DNA of 64,000 nucleotides, from positions 62,001 to 126,000 of the forward strand of contig JBIKLA010000002.1 of NCBI GenBank assembly GCA_044360075.1, read 5' to 3'. This document shows positions 52,451 through 61,915 of the stretch, piece by piece. Under the pieces are notes generated by a model. That model was not told the origin of the DNA. It searched no databases and saw nothing but the letters and a program-made list of their open reading frames with translations. Both the position numbers and the translations under genes were made by a program. This DNA is from OMII01 sp947467385 (lineage in GTDB: Bacteria > Bdellovibrionota_C > UBA2361 > OMII01). The stretch's first letter is position 1. Every line of letters begins with the position of its first letter.

Positions 52451-54376
52451 TTACCCCTCCCCTGTCGCCCGTCCCTGGGCCGCAACCGTGGCTGGTGCTA
52501 CCACAGGCTTCGGGCTCTTCGCGGGCCTCTGCTTGGGCTTCGGCGCTGCCTCGATCTCGTCGGGCACCCGGAAGTATGCGGCGAGAACTTTGCGAGCTAT
52601 CGGCGCTGCCACAACACCGCCGTGCCCGCCGTTCTCAACCAGGGCAACCACGACGACACGCGGCTGGTCCGCCGGCGCAAAGCCCGCGAACCACGCGTGG
52701 TCCTCATCCTTGATACCCGACTCGCGCGATGCGACCTGGGCCGTGCCCGTCTTCCCGCCGACACCGATGCCGAACTCCTTCGGCAACGCGGCACGGTGAC
52801 CGGTGCCGCGCTTATCCTCGACCACGCCCACCATCGCGTCCTTGAGCTGGGCAAGAATGGCGGGATCAATATCGGCCGTCCTTTGCACCTGCGCCTGATC
52901 CGGCGCGCTTTCGAGAACCCGCCCATCGCCAGCCACGATCTTCTTAACAAGCCGCGGCTTCACCAGCCGGCCGCCATTGAGCACCGCCGCAAGCGAGTGC
53001 GCCACCTGGATCGGCGTCGTGGCGACAGCTCCCTGCCCGATCGACACTGGGAGCGTCTCGCCCGGATACCACTTCTTGTCCTCTGGATTCTTAAAGTACG
53101 CCTCCTTCCACGCTGTCGAGGGGATTGTGCCCTCCTTCTCGTCGTCATCGACCAGCCCCGTTTTTTCGCCAAACCCAAAAAGGTCGGCCGCATAGTGGTG
53201 GATCCGATCCACGCCGAGCCGCTGCCCGACCGTGTAAAAATAGACGTCGCACGACTGCACAATCGCCTCAAATAGGTTCACGGGCCCGTGGCCCGAGTGC
53301 TTGTGGCACTTGAATGAGCGCTTGCCGAACTTGAGGTACCCCGGGCACCGAATCTTCTCTTTCGGCGTGACCACACCCTCGGACAGCGCTGCAGCGGCGA
53401 CGAATATTTTGAAGACGGACCCAGGAGGAAACACCCCCTGCAGCGCGCGGTTTGAGAGTCGATTCTCCTTTGGGTCAATCAGCGCAGCCCACACGCCCTT
53501 GGCCAGCTCGGAGGTGAAAACGCCGGGATGGTAGCGGGGCGACGACGCAAGCGCGAGAATGTCCCCGTTGGAGAGATCCATAAGGACGACCGCCCCCTTG
53601 TGCCCCTGCAGCGCCTCGTCAGCCGCCATCTGCGAGCGCCGATCGATCGTGAGCGTCACGTTACTGCCCGGCTGGTCAGGGCTCCTGAACGCCTCGCCGA
53701 TTTTGTTGCCGAACGCATTGACCACAACCTCCTGCGTTCCGCGCTCACCCCGCAGGTAGCGCTCAAGATCCGACTCGATGCCGTATTGGCCCACGAGGTC
53801 GCCCAGCATGTAGCCGCTGAAAGCCGGGCTCTTGAGCTGCTCGCCAGACACCTCGCGGATATAGCCAAGCACGTGTGCCGAGGACTCGCCGTAGGGATAG
53901 TCACGGGCCGGGACAACCGAGATTGTGACGCCTGGAAGTCGATGGCGCTGGGCAGAAATCTGCGCGACAACGTCGCGGCTGACGTCACGCAGGAGCAGCT
54001 TCGGCTCGAACCGCCTGCGCTTGCCAATCTTCGTGAGGCGCTCTTGGAGGAGCGCCGGATCCTCTCCGACCAGCAGCGCAAGATCCTGTGCGGTCTGCTT
54101 TGGGTCGGGGCTGTCTTCGGCGACAAGCTCAACGTTGAAGGATGGGCGGTTGCGCACAAGCACCTCGCCGTTTCGGTCGAGGATCAAGCCGCGCGCTGCC
54201 GGGATGTAGAGGGTGCGAAGACGGTTATTCTCGGACTTGTCGCGAAAGAAGGCACCCTGTTCGATCTGGAGGTACCACAGCCGAACGACGAGCACCGCCA
54301 GGCAGACGAACACGCACGCCATCGAAGACCACACCCGAACTGAGATATTAATTGCGCTTCGCCCGTATGAAGACAT
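52451..54376 (-). CDS. mrdA: Penicillin-binding protein 2 (elongation transpeptidase)
   Basis: PBP2 crosslinks peptidoglycan strands made by RodA. The 641-residue product has one N-terminal membrane anchor (SMACVFVCLAVLVVRLWYLQ), a pedestal domain with RGLILDRNGEVLVRN, and a transpeptidase domain with the SxxK nucleophile motif in PPGSVFKIF (about residue 318-321), SCD in IVQSCDVYFYT as the SxN-equivalent (here Asp replaces Asn), and KTG in VGGKTGTAQV. The C-terminus has a Pro/Lys-rich tail (PKPKQRPAKSPKPVV). It follows mreD by 3 bp and precedes rodA. The order mreC-mreD-mrdA-rodA is the classical one. Confidence 0.97.
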   Translation of the reverse strand: MSSYGRSAINISVRVWSSMACVFVCLAVLVVRLWYLQIEQGAFFRDKSENNRLRTLYIPAARGLILDRNGEVLVRNRPSFNVELVAEDSPDPKQTAQDLALLVGEDPALLQERLTKIGKRRRFEPKLLLRDVSRDVVAQISAQRHRLPGVTISVVPARDYPYGESSAHVLGYIREVSGEQLKSPAFSGYMLGDLVGQYGIESDLERYLRGERGTQEVVVNAFGNKIGEAFRSPDQPGSNVTLTIDRRSQMAADEALQGHKGAVVLMDLSNGDILALASSPRYHPGVFTSELAKGVWAALIDPKENRLSNRALQGVFPPGSVFKIFVAAAALSEGVVTPKEKIRCPGYLKFGKRSFKCHKHSGHGPVNLFEAIVQSCDVYFYTVGQRLGVDRIHHYAADLFGFGEKTGLVDDDEKEGTIPSTAWKEAYFKNPEDKKWYPGETLPVSIGQGAVATTPIQVAHSLAAVLNGGRLVKPRLVKKIVAGDGRVLESAPDQAQVQRTADIDPAILAQLKDAMVGVVEDKRGTGHRAALPKEFGIGVGGKTGTAQVASRESGIKDEDHAWFAGFAPADQPRVVVVALVENGGHGGVVAAPIARKVLAAYFRVPDEIEAAPKPKQRPAKSPKPVVAPATVAAQGRATGEG

Positions 54377-54379
54377 ACA

Positions 54380-54892
54380 TCACAACGCCGGAGCCGCAGA
54401 CGACACTCTCCGAAGCGGGCTGGCGCGCCGCTCGCTGACGTACGAGATGCACGGCAGGAAGAACGGGGCGCACGCTGCAGTGACGGCGGCCTGGGAAAGG
54501 ATATGGAGAAGATGCCCAACCACCGACAGGTCGCTGTTGGGGCTCAGCACAGAGAAAAAGCAGTTGGCGGCCACGGTCGAAAAGAATGCGGCCAGTACGG
54601 TGACGAGCGGCGACTCGACGAAGAGGCCGCGCGAAAGGATCGTCAGGCCAGCATAGACGATGACAAACGCGCCAGCCCATGGCCCAACCAGCAGAGCCGA
54701 CGAGAAGTCGAGCGCCAGTCCGACAAGAAACGATGCCACCACTCCCTGAATGCCATGCTCCAGAAACGCGGCCTGGATGACGACCAGGAGAGCCAATTGC
54801 GGCAGGAGGTATCCCGGCAGCCCGGCCTGCGCCAGCCCAGCCTGAAGAAGAATTGCGACACATCCGGCTACGCACAGCCTTACCAACCTCAT
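54380..54892 (-). CDS. mreD: Rod-shape-determining protein MreD
   Basis: The 170-residue product is a small hydrophobic protein with about five membrane spans (LCVAGCVAILLQAGLAQAGL, LLPQLALLVVIQAAFLEHGI, VVASFLVGLALDFSS, AFVIVYAGLTILSRGLFVES). It matches MreD in length, hydrophobicity and the LALDFSS-like loop. Sequence conservation in MreD is low, so the call relies on position between mreC and mrdA. The ATG shares one base with the mreC stop (TAATG). Confidence 0.88.
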   Translation of the reverse strand: MRLVRLCVAGCVAILLQAGLAQAGLPGYLLPQLALLVVIQAAFLEHGIQGVVASFLVGLALDFSSALLVGPWAGAFVIVYAGLTILSRGLFVESPLVTVLAAFFSTVAANCFFSVLSPNSDLSVVGHLLHILSQAAVTAACAPFFLPCISYVSERRASPLRRVSSAAPAL

Positions 54893-55767
54893 TACGACTG
54901 CCCCCCTTGCGCACCGTTAGCAGGCGCTGGCGCCGCCGAAACGAGCAGCACCTCCTCAAGCCTCTGCAGGTCAACTGCGGGTTTGACCCGCACGGCGTGG
55001 AAGAGCCCCGCATCCCCGCTCTGGACGGACGAGACCCGCCCGATCGCAAGGCCCTTGGGATAAACCCGATCAAAACCGGAGGTGACCACAAGCTCGCCGG
55101 ACTTTACCGGCGCATCCTTGGTCACATAGCGCAGCTCGCATCCCGACGATCCTGCGCCCTCTATGATGCCTCGAACACGCGTCTCCTGCACAAGCGCGTC
55201 GACGCTGCTTGAGTGATCCGTGATAAGGAGGACCCGCGCAGAGTGGGGAGTCACCGAGATAACCTGCCCTACTACCCCCTGGGGATGAACGGCCGCCATG
55301 CCGACCGTAACGCCGCTGGTGGAGCCCTGGTTCACAACGATCCCCCGCACCCATCCGGTTGCGTCGGCACCGATCACGGACGCTGCCACTCCGGCCAGCC
55401 CCGATGGCTGCGAAAAGTTTAGGAGGGCACGCAACCGCGCGTTTTCCCGGCTGAGCTCCCCGAGCGCCAAAACCTCCCCGCGAATCTTGCCCAGCTCGAG
55501 ACGCAGCGAGTCGTTCTCTGCCGCCACGCCCCGCAGGTATAGGTATCCGGACCACGCGGACCTGGCACCGGCACGGACAGAGGCGACCGCGCTGCCAACC
55601 GGGGCTGTGATCTCAGAAATAACGGCACTGCCAGCGCGGGCGACCTCGGGATGCTTGGAGCTGTAAGCAGTAAGAAAAAGGGAGATGCACAGAAGCCCGA
55701 CGGCGGTGACTACCACCCGCCCCTTAACGGAAAATCGGTCCGATATCCCCATCAGAACTCGAGCCAT
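54892..55767 (-). CDS. mreC: Rod-shape-determining protein MreC
   Basis: MreC connects MreB, MreD and PBP2 and is thought to activate PBP2. I take ATG 55767 (MARVLMGISDRFSVKGRVVV), giving 291 residues with one N-terminal membrane segment, a coiled coil (YLRGVAAENDSLRLELGKIRGEV, about 90-120, continuing to RENARLRALLNF), and the beta-barrel core with VIGADATGWVRGIVVNQG, GVTVGMAAVHPQGVVGQV, SSVDALVQETRVRGIIEGAG and VTSGFDRVYPKGLAIG. The longer frame to 55953 adds a non-conserved extension. It heads the mreC-mreD-mrdA-rodA operon and is separated from mreB. Confidence 0.95.
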   Translation of the reverse strand: MARVLMGISDRFSVKGRVVVTAVGLLCISLFLTAYSSKHPEVARAGSAVISEITAPVGSAVASVRAGARSAWSGYLYLRGVAAENDSLRLELGKIRGEVLALGELSRENARLRALLNFSQPSGLAGVAASVIGADATGWVRGIVVNQGSTSGVTVGMAAVHPQGVVGQVISVTPHSARVLLITDHSSSVDALVQETRVRGIIEGAGSSGCELRYVTKDAPVKSGELVVTSGFDRVYPKGLAIGRVSSVQSGDAGLFHAVRVKPAVDLQRLEEVLLVSAAPAPANGAQGGQS

Positions 55768-56019
55768 GCGCCTTGAACCACTCGCTGGAAACACACGCGC
55801 CACATACCCCTTACTTTTCAAGGGTTTATCCTTGGGCGCTGAGCTGGAGGCGCTATCGTAGCATGTCCCCTCACAGAATACAGACCATTCGGGCCAAAAG
55901 GCGCCACGAGCCTTGCCACCACGCCGGCCCCCCGCTAGGGGCGCGACAGGCATTGTAATGCCCGGGCACGGGCGGTGTGCTACCGTCTCCCGGCAACGTC
56001 TCTTGTTTTAGCTCCCTCG

Positions 56020-57597
56020 ATGCTCCAACGCCTTCTCTTGAGCCTGCTCGGCGCCCTGTTGCTCCTCGCCTCAATCCTGCTGTGGAATCGTCACGGCCTT
56101 GGAACCCCCTGCGTTGGCAACATGGACCGCGCGTACACGCACCTGAGCGTGGCGATGGCCGCGCGCGGCGAGGCATTCGAAGGAGCTTTTAGCCACGCCG
56201 GATTCAGGCACCCAGGGCCTGCGCTCTTCTACTATCTGGCCGGAACCTCAGCCGTGCTCACGCACTGGATGTCGCAGGAGGACTCTTTTCGGCTGGCCGT
56301 TACCCTCCTCAACTGCGCCTCCATCGGCCTTGCGGTGTTCCTCCTCTCGGGCCTTACCCCGCACCGCGCGTACTCGCTCCTCCTTGTTCCGATCTCATTC
56401 GTGATCATCTCTCCGCGCGCGCTGTTCGACTACTGGAATCCCCACCCAATTCCCGCCGCGGTCATCGCCTACTTGCTGGCCCTCGTGTACCTCGCATACG
56501 GCAGGCTGCGCTACCTACCCTTCATTGTCGCGCTCGGCAGCTTTATCGCGCAGTGCCACATCAGCACGCCGCCCTTCTTGGCGGTCACCCTGGCCTACGC
56601 TCTCGGGGCGTGCGTGTGGCGACGCCGCATGCCCGCCGGCCAGTGGGCCCTGTCCGTTGTCGTGAGCGTGGCGCTGGGCGCCGTGCTGTGGCTTGGGCCG
56701 CTCATCGACTTCTTCCGCTACGGCCTCGACAGCAACATCCTGACCATCGCGCGCTCGTTCCTTGAGGAGCACCGTACCTCGCCGCTGAGCAGGTCATTTA
56801 TCGCCGTATGGAACATCGCCGCCAAAAAGCTCAACCTGTTCTTCGGCCTGCCTCCGGATTTCGCAAAGCTCCTGCCACTCGGGTTCCTTTCCGCCGTCAT
56901 CGGAACAACGCCGAGGCGTGGGGCGTTCTTTCACGTGCGCGCGCTCATCCTGCTCTCATGGGCGATGACGATCTGGGCCCTCACGCAGAGTTTCCAGCCG
57001 ATGGCCGACTATCTTATCACGTACTTCCTCGGCGTGCTCACCCTAGCCGCCACGGTCACCGTTATGGCTATCACCGATAGGGCCGCAGGACTCATCTCGC
57101 GCATGGCGCCCGTTGGTGAGGAGCAGGGACGAAGGATGCTGTCGGCACTCGCGCTCGTGGCGGTTGTCTTTTCCGCTGCGCGGCATCCCGGGCTCTCGAT
57201 GGTCCCGAAGCGTGACTCGTGCGCGCCTTCGCGCTTCGCCGACCGCTTTGTGCAGTCGTTGCGACCCGACTCAACAGCCCTGTACGAACTGTCGCCCACG
57301 ACCCTTGAGCTGCGCGGATTTTCCGTGTTTTTCGCCCTCCAAATGCTCGGCAGGGGTGCCCAAATCTGCTTCGACGACCAATGGGAGCACTACATGGGGC
57401 GCGCCCTGACCTGTAGCTACCGGAAGCCGCGGGACCATTTCGCCGCAGCAGTTCCGGTCGAGATCTCTCTGCTCGGGAAGGCGCCGCCGAAAGGCCATAA
57501 AGGCGGCCACATCTTAAAGGAGCGCAGGACGATTCAGATCGACTGGGTTGACTCGGACGGCGCTCCCCACTCTTTCAGCGCCTCCACACGGCAGTAG
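56020..57597 (+). CDS. Polytopic membrane protein, GT-C glycosyltransferase-like
   Basis: The 525-residue product has about ten membrane segments, starting LLLSLLGALLLLASILLW, and a C-terminal soluble part of about 140 residues. The N-terminal loop has Asp-Arg in GNMDRAYTHL and the sequence HAGFRHPGPALFYYL, reminiscent of the acidic first loop of GT-C family glycosyltransferases. I do not see a recognised family signature, so a glycan or polymer role is inferred from architecture only. I chose ATG 56020; an upstream ATG at 55975 adds 15 residues. It lies on the strand opposite to the mre genes between mreC and mreB. Confidence 0.55.
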   Translation: MLQRLLLSLLGALLLLASILLWNRHGLGTPCVGNMDRAYTHLSVAMAARGEAFEGAFSHAGFRHPGPALFYYLAGTSAVLTHWMSQEDSFRLAVTLLNCASIGLAVFLLSGLTPHRAYSLLLVPISFVIISPRALFDYWNPHPIPAAVIAYLLALVYLAYGRLRYLPFIVALGSFIAQCHISTPPFLAVTLAYALGACVWRRRMPAGQWALSVVVSVALGAVLWLGPLIDFFRYGLDSNILTIARSFLEEHRTSPLSRSFIAVWNIAAKKLNLFFGLPPDFAKLLPLGFLSAVIGTTPRRGAFFHVRALILLSWAMTIWALTQSFQPMADYLITYFLGVLTLAATVTVMAITDRAAGLISRMAPVGEEQGRRMLSALALVAVVFSAARHPGLSMVPKRDSCAPSRFADRFVQSLRPDSTALYELSPTTLELRGFSVFFALQMLGRGAQICFDDQWEHYMGRALTCSYRKPRDHFAAAVPVEISLLGKAPPKGHKGGHILKERRTIQIDWVDSDGAPHSFSASTRQ

Positions 57598-57669
57598 CGC
57601 GCCGCCAAAACCCCCTCGCACAGCAGCCTGCGGTGTGGTGGTATGTCAGTTCAGCAGCGTGGAGCGACC

Positions 57670-58134
57670 ATGAAAACAGAAAGTGACCCCAATCTTGAAC
57701 TTACCCCTGACAAGGTCGTCAAGGTTACCGCGATTGTGTGGGCGTTCTTCACGTTAACGATGTGCTTCCTCTTCTGCGCGGCGCTGGTGCTCATCGATGG
57801 CTCAGCCGTGATTCAAACACCCGAGCGCGAGGCCTTCCTGCGCGTCTTTCCCCTCATAGGAGCGTCGATGCTGCTCCTCTCGCTCATCGCCAACCGCCTA
57901 TGCAGGATGGCCGCGGCCCGGCTGGCGGCCCGCGGAGAGGTGCGCTTCATGCGTTACTTTGGCGCCGTTGTGGCAAGCTGTGCGCTCAACGAGTCCGTTG
58001 TCGTGCTGGGCCTCGTGCTAACGCTCATTACAAAGGACGCGGCTGACATTATCCCCTACTTTGGTCTCGCCTTTGGGGCGAACGCCCTACTCTTTCCGAC
58101 CAAGGAGAAGCTTAGGCGATTCTTCGCGGCATAA
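57670..58134 (+). CDS. Small four-span membrane protein of unknown function
   Basis: The 154-residue product has four hydrophobic segments (VTAIVWAFFTLTMCFLFCAA, FPLIGASMLLLSLIANRL, YFGAVVASCALNESVVVLGL, IPYFGLAFGANALLFPTK). No family is recognised. ATG 57670 (MKTES) is preferred; an upstream ATG at 57643 adds nine residues. It follows the GT-C-like gene on the same strand at about 70 bp, so they may be co-transcribed, and it converges with mreB. Confidence 0.6.
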   Translation: MKTESDPNLELTPDKVVKVTAIVWAFFTLTMCFLFCAALVLIDGSAVIQTPEREAFLRVFPLIGASMLLLSLIANRLCRMAAARLAARGEVRFMRYFGAVVASCALNESVVVLGLVLTLITKDAADIIPYFGLAFGANALLFPTKEKLRRFFAA

Positions 58135-58149
58135 CCGCGCCGCAGGGCA

Positions 58150-59187
58150 TCACTGAATAACGACTTCCCGCAGCAGCTCAGGCTGGTCGAGGACGACCCC
58201 TGAACCAATCACCACCGCCGCAAGCGGATCCGCCACGACCTTCGCCTTCATGCCGGTGCGCTGGGATATGAGCGCATCGAGCCGCGGCAAAAGCGCCCCT
58301 CCGCCCGCCATAGCGATACCTCCCTCAATGAGGTCCGACGCCAGCTCCGGCGGGCACTTCTCAAGCGCTATCTTAACCAGCTCAACGATCTGGCTGACCG
58401 GCTCGACAATCGCCTCACGGACCTCTGACTCCCTCACGATTATCGCCTTGGGAATCCCGAGAACAAGGTCTCGTCCCGTGACCTCAACGGCCTGCTCCTC
58501 GCCCGACGGAAAGACGCTCCCGATGGCGATCTTGATCTGCTCTGCCGTCCTGTCACCAATCAGCACGTTGTACTGCCGACGGACGTAGTTGGAGATCGCT
58601 TCGTCCATTTTGTCCCCACCGACGCGCGCCGAGTGCGAGTACACGATGCCCTTGAGCGAGACGATCGCCACCTCAGTCGTGCCGCCCCCGATATCGAGGA
58701 TCATACTGCCCTTGGCCTCAGTGACTGGAAGGCCGGCCCCGATCGCCGCGGCCATCGGCTCCTCGATCAGGTACACCTCCCGTGCACCAGCTGACTCGGC
58801 CGACTCGCGAACAGCGCGCTTTTCAACCTCGGTAATGCCGTGGGGAACGGAGATAATGATGCGGGGGCGAACGAGTGCACGGCGCTTGTGCACCTTGCGG
58901 ATGAGCTGCCGCAGCATCTCCTCAGCCATCTCAAAGTCGGCGATCACGCCGTCCTTGATAGGCCGGATCGCCGTTATAGCCTCAGGCGTGCGCCCCAGCA
59001 TGCTCTTCGCCTCGTTTCCGACGGCGAGAACTCGGCGCTTGCCGCGGCCGGCCTCACCCTGAACCGCAACAACGGTCGGCTCATTGCACACAACGCCCCG
59101 CCCCTTTTGGTAGATGAGCGTGTTGGCGGTTCCGAGGTCGATGGCGAGATCGTTTGAAAAGAGCCCAAAGATTGAGTCGAGGATCAT
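58150..59187 (-). CDS. mreB: Rod-shape-determining protein MreB
   Basis: MreB is the actin-like filament that positions the elongation machinery. From ATG 59187 (MILDSIFGLFSNDLAIDLGT) it has the usual 345 residues. Signatures are IDLGTANTLIY (phosphate 1), PIKDGVIADFEMAEEML, RIIISVPHGITEVEKRAV, YLIEEPMAAAIGAGLPV, ILDIGGGTTEVAIVSL and GIAMAGGGALLPRLD. An in-frame ATG at 59262 adds a non-conserved leader. MreB is separated from mreC-mreD by two opposite-strand genes. Confidence 0.98.
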   Translation of the reverse strand: MILDSIFGLFSNDLAIDLGTANTLIYQKGRGVVCNEPTVVAVQGEAGRGKRRVLAVGNEAKSMLGRTPEAITAIRPIKDGVIADFEMAEEMLRQLIRKVHKRRALVRPRIIISVPHGITEVEKRAVRESAESAGAREVYLIEEPMAAAIGAGLPVTEAKGSMILDIGGGTTEVAIVSLKGIVYSHSARVGGDKMDEAISNYVRRQYNVLIGDRTAEQIKIAIGSVFPSGEEQAVEVTGRDLVLGIPKAIIVRESEVREAIVEPVSQIVELVKIALEKCPPELASDLIEGGIAMAGGGALLPRLDALISQRTGMKAKVVADPLAAVVIGSGVVLDQPELLREVVIQ

Positions 59188-59324
59188 GTGCTGCAGAGTT
59201 AAGGGAAAAACATCCACCGCCGGCTGAAAACACGCCGGCTGCTCCGAGAGCAGAGCATACACCGACTCTCGGCTCCGGCACTAACGGACCTCAAAAAATT
59301 TTCAGAAGGGCCGGCTTACCGCCG

Positions 59325-59717
59325 CTACGCTGCCGCCTGCACGTTGGGGTGCACGAAATCGGGCTCAGGCTGGGCCTCGGCTATCTTGGATGATAGGAAA
59401 GCGATCTGATCATCCGGGCTGAGCCGGCTGTCCACGAACACAAACTGTTGTGCCTGTGAGCGGCATGAGCCGCTGAGAACCTTCCAGCAATGCCCGCGCT
59501 TAAGCTCCTCGCGCCGCACAACGAACCCCAGGACCTCAAGCTTCTCAATCAGCTCCCGGTAGCGCGACTCCTGCTCCTTAGACCAGGTCGGACGGGAACT
59601 TTTTCGTCGTTTTGCCTTACGGATTATTTGGCTAGGTGCCTTCAAGGGTAAGCCTATAATAATATCAACTGGTTGGCGGATATGTCGGAGGTTCCGATCG
59701 GGCCGCTGATGCCCCAC
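59325..59717 (-). CDS. Small conserved hypothetical protein
   Basis: The 130-residue frame contains ESRYRELIEKLEVLGFVVRR and HCWKVLSGSCRSQAQQFVFV-like sequence with a Leu-rich C-terminus (SPDDQIAFLSSKIAEA). From memory this resembles small conserved proteins with a GGSCRVRG-type turn in delta-proteobacteria, without known function. The basic N-terminus (RKAKRRKSSRPTWSK) may not all be translated; the start is uncertain. No signal peptide is seen. Confidence 0.55.
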   Translation of the reverse strand: MGHQRPDRNLRHIRQPVDIIIGLPLKAPSQIIRKAKRRKSSRPTWSKEQESRYRELIEKLEVLGFVVRREELKRGHCWKVLSGSCRSQAQQFVFVDSRLSPDDQIAFLSSKIAEAQPEPDFVHPNVQAAA

Positions 59718-59945
59718 TTTAGCAGGGCTCGGTCGATTGAACTACCATTTTTAATATGTTACAACCCGCCCTTCATTGTTTGATTGAAGCGTGGCTTTTC
59801 GGCAAGACGCCAAGTCACCGTCCCAGAGCATAACGCATCGGTATCTCTGGCAGAAGAGTTCCCCCCTGTAACTTAACATCAGCGGGAATCTTCGGACGAG
59901 CTCGGTCAGCAGTATTGATTGATTGAGTTACTATATTTCAGATTC

Positions 59946-60418
59946 GGAGAACGGACATGTCAGCCGGCGAAGAGACAACAACGACCACCACTACGACGAA
60001 TGCTCCCTCGGCTAAGGTGCCGTTTTGGAATCTTGGGGATGCAGTTAAGGCCGTAACAAGCTCCTTCACCCGCTCGGACCTTCCGAGGGTCAACGTGGGC
60101 GATACGGTTCGCGTTCACGCCAAGATCATCGAGGGCACCAAGGAGCGTATTCAGATTTTCGAGGGCGTTGTCCTCAAGCGTGTGGGCAAAAACAACCCGG
60201 ACGCAACTTTCACGGTGCGCAAGGTATCGTACAACATCGGCGTTGAGAGAACCTTCCCGCTTCACAGCCCGCGCATCGACAAGATCGAGGTTGTGTCGCG
60301 CGCTCGTGTGCGCCGCGCTCGCCTCTTCTACCTCAGGCCTTTGCGTGGCAAGGCAACCCGCATGAAGACCCTCTTCCAGAAGGCGGAGACCACCGGCACT
60401 GACACCACTGCAGCGTAA
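59946..60418 (+). CDS. rplS: 50S ribosomal protein L19 (CDS from ATG 59957, with its GGAG site at 59946)
   Basis: L19 stabilises the interface of ribosomal subunits. The product of 153 residues contains the family core FTRSDLPRVNVGDTVRVHAK, KERIQIFEGVVLKRVGKN, FTVRKVSYNIGVERTFPLHS and RVRRARLFYLRPLRGKATR. N- and C-terminal tails are longer than the usual 115-120 residues: a Thr-rich start (EETTTTTTTTNAPSAK) and a TGTDTTAA end. The normal neighbours trmD, rimM and rpsP are absent; it is a solitary gene here. The 59718-59945 leader shows no obvious autoregulatory structure that I can support. Confidence 0.95.
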
Positions 60419-60447
60419 GCCAGCAGCTTCCAGATGTTCGGTTTAAG

Positions 60448-60477
60448 GGGCGGAACGAAAGTTCCGCCCTTTTTTTT
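60448..60477 (+). terminator. Rho-independent terminator of rplS
   Basis: Arms GGGCGGAAC (60448-60456) and GTTCCGCCC (60461-60469) enclose a GAAA tetraloop and are followed by eight T. Confidence 0.93.
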
Positions 60478-60503
60478 GCTGTGTGGGTGGGTGGATCGTC
60501 CTC

Positions 60504-60632
60504 GTTCACATGTACGGGGATGGGAATGGAAGATAGCCAAAGCGCAGCGCGGTGAATTTCCCGTGAACGTGAACGCACCCCTTCCGGTACCCGTTCACGG
60601 GTACGTTCACGTTCAGGGGGAGGGGTATGGGT
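60504..60632 (+). repeat. Nested palindromic repeat, copy 1
   Basis: This 129-bp element recurs in the same orientation at 61916-62044 (offset 1412 bp) with few differences. Twelve-base arms TGAACGTGAACG (60564-60575) and CGTTCACGTTCA (60604-60615) surround an inner hairpin GTACCCG-TTCA-CGGGTAC. It lies just beyond the rplS terminator. Repeats of this size with nested dyads resemble REP or MITE-like elements; no transposase is present. Confidence 0.85.
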
Positions 60633-60818
60633 AGGGAAGATAGAGGGCCTATTTGAAAGAATCTACTTGTGTCGGAGATACACGAGCCCCATTGAGCTTG
60701 CAGCCCATTTTTTGACACGGCAAAATACTCACAAGTTCCACCAGTGTAACCGATAGGGCCGGCTAAAGAAGCATCGCGTGTTTCGCTGTGTTGCGATCGA
60801 TATTGAGGGCCGTGAAAT

Positions 60819-61062
60819 AATAGCGTCGAGTACTCGCTCGAACGAGAGACGACAAGCCCCGGGGCTATCGGTGAATTTCAAGGACGAAACGAATATAAAT
60901 AGGGACTTGAGAAACGAAAGCCAGAAGACTTGAGGCGAAGGCCTCAAACCTCAGCCTGAGAACTGAAATCATAAGCCCCGTACAAAAGTTATACGTCGCT
61001 ACATGCGCAGAAGTAGTATGGGGCCAAAATACGGGTAGCACTTTACTCCCAAGTAGTTGTTT
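60819..61062 (-). repeat. Intergenic repeat, copy B (inverted homologue of 13667-13990)
   Basis: It is the partner of copy A in opposite orientation. The most conserved 66 bp are 60819-60884. The stretch has several open frames without protein character. The wider 60633-61459 gap shows no convincing gene. Confidence 0.8.
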
Positions 61063-61459
61063 CCTCTGGGTGCTAAAAAAAAAGAAGTAGTCGAGGCAAG
61101 CACCCCGGGTACGGAGTAAAAAACAGGGGGGAAGTAGCCCGGCTAAAGTGGTTTGAGAAACCTGATCAATGTCATGCGTAACATATTGATAGTGGCATAG
61201 ATTGCCGCATGAGGGCTGGGTAAGATTGCCTATACTCCGCTTAACCAAGACGAATATTTTGAAAGAATATTTGGTGGTAATTTTTACATCGCTCGGGGCG
61301 AACTCAGATTCAAATCTTGAGCGCGCACGGAGTGCGCGATGCGAATCGACCACCGGCTCCTCGCGGAGCTGTTGTTGGGCGGGCTAGGCTTCGGATTCAT
61401 ACTTGTTTAAACGGAAGGCATCAAATTCTTTGAAGCCAAACTTTTTTGAGGATTTATTT

Positions 61460-61876
61460 ATGCACGATATTATTGACACCGCAGTTGCCGCAGGTAGCTT
61501 CAAGACCCTAGCAGCAGCGCTTACCGCAACTGGGTTGATTGAGACGCTGAAAGGCAGCGGTCCTTTCACGGTCTTTGCGCCCTCTGACGACGCTTTTGCG
61601 AAGTTACCAGCAGGCACCGTCGAAGGTTTGCTTAAAGACATTCCGGCACTCAAAAGCATTCTGACCTATCACGTAGTTTCGGGCAAAGTGCTGGGCGCGG
61701 ACGTGATGAAGATGAATGGGAAATTTGCGAAGACGGTTAATGGTAAAGATATCAAAATTAGCATCGATAATGGCGTGCATTTGAACGGCGTATCCAAGGT
61801 GGTATCAACTGATATCGGTTGCACCAACGGCGTTATCCACGTCATCGACTCTGTAATCATGCCCCCAGCTCACTAG
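61460..61876 (+). CDS. Fasciclin-domain protein
   Basis: The 138-residue product is a single fasciclin (FAS1) domain: IIDTAVAAGSFKTLAAALTA at the start, the H1-type GPFTVFAPSDDAFAKLPAGT, LTYHVVSGKVLGADVMKMNG, and the H2-type NGVIHVIDSVIMPPAH at the end. FAS1 domains act in cell adhesion. No signal peptide is seen after ATG 61460, where GAGG lies 9 nt upstream, so export is uncertain. An in-frame extension to 61403 adds MFKRKASNSLKPNFFEDLF and no clear signal. The gene lies between two copies of the nested palindromic repeat and its base composition looks less G+C-rich than its neighbours, suggesting later acquisition. Confidence 0.92.
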   Translation: MHDIIDTAVAAGSFKTLAAALTATGLIETLKGSGPFTVFAPSDDAFAKLPAGTVEGLLKDIPALKSILTYHVVSGKVLGADVMKMNGKFAKTVNGKDIKISIDNGVHLNGVSKVVSTDIGCTNGVIHVIDSVIMPPAH

Positions 61877-61915
61877 GTTATGCTGTCGGGAAATCCGTGT
61901 CGGAAACTCGTGCTG

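Noticed and set aside
61300..61330. tRNA-like T-arm (a near-palindromic GATTCAAATC)
   Set aside because: No acceptor, D-arm or anticodon arm can be formed around it.
60865..61353. 162-codon minus-strand frame in the repeat-rich gap
   Set aside because: Its sequence is built from the repeat copy B and low-complexity stretches (a Phe run from a poly-A region), with no protein-like pattern.
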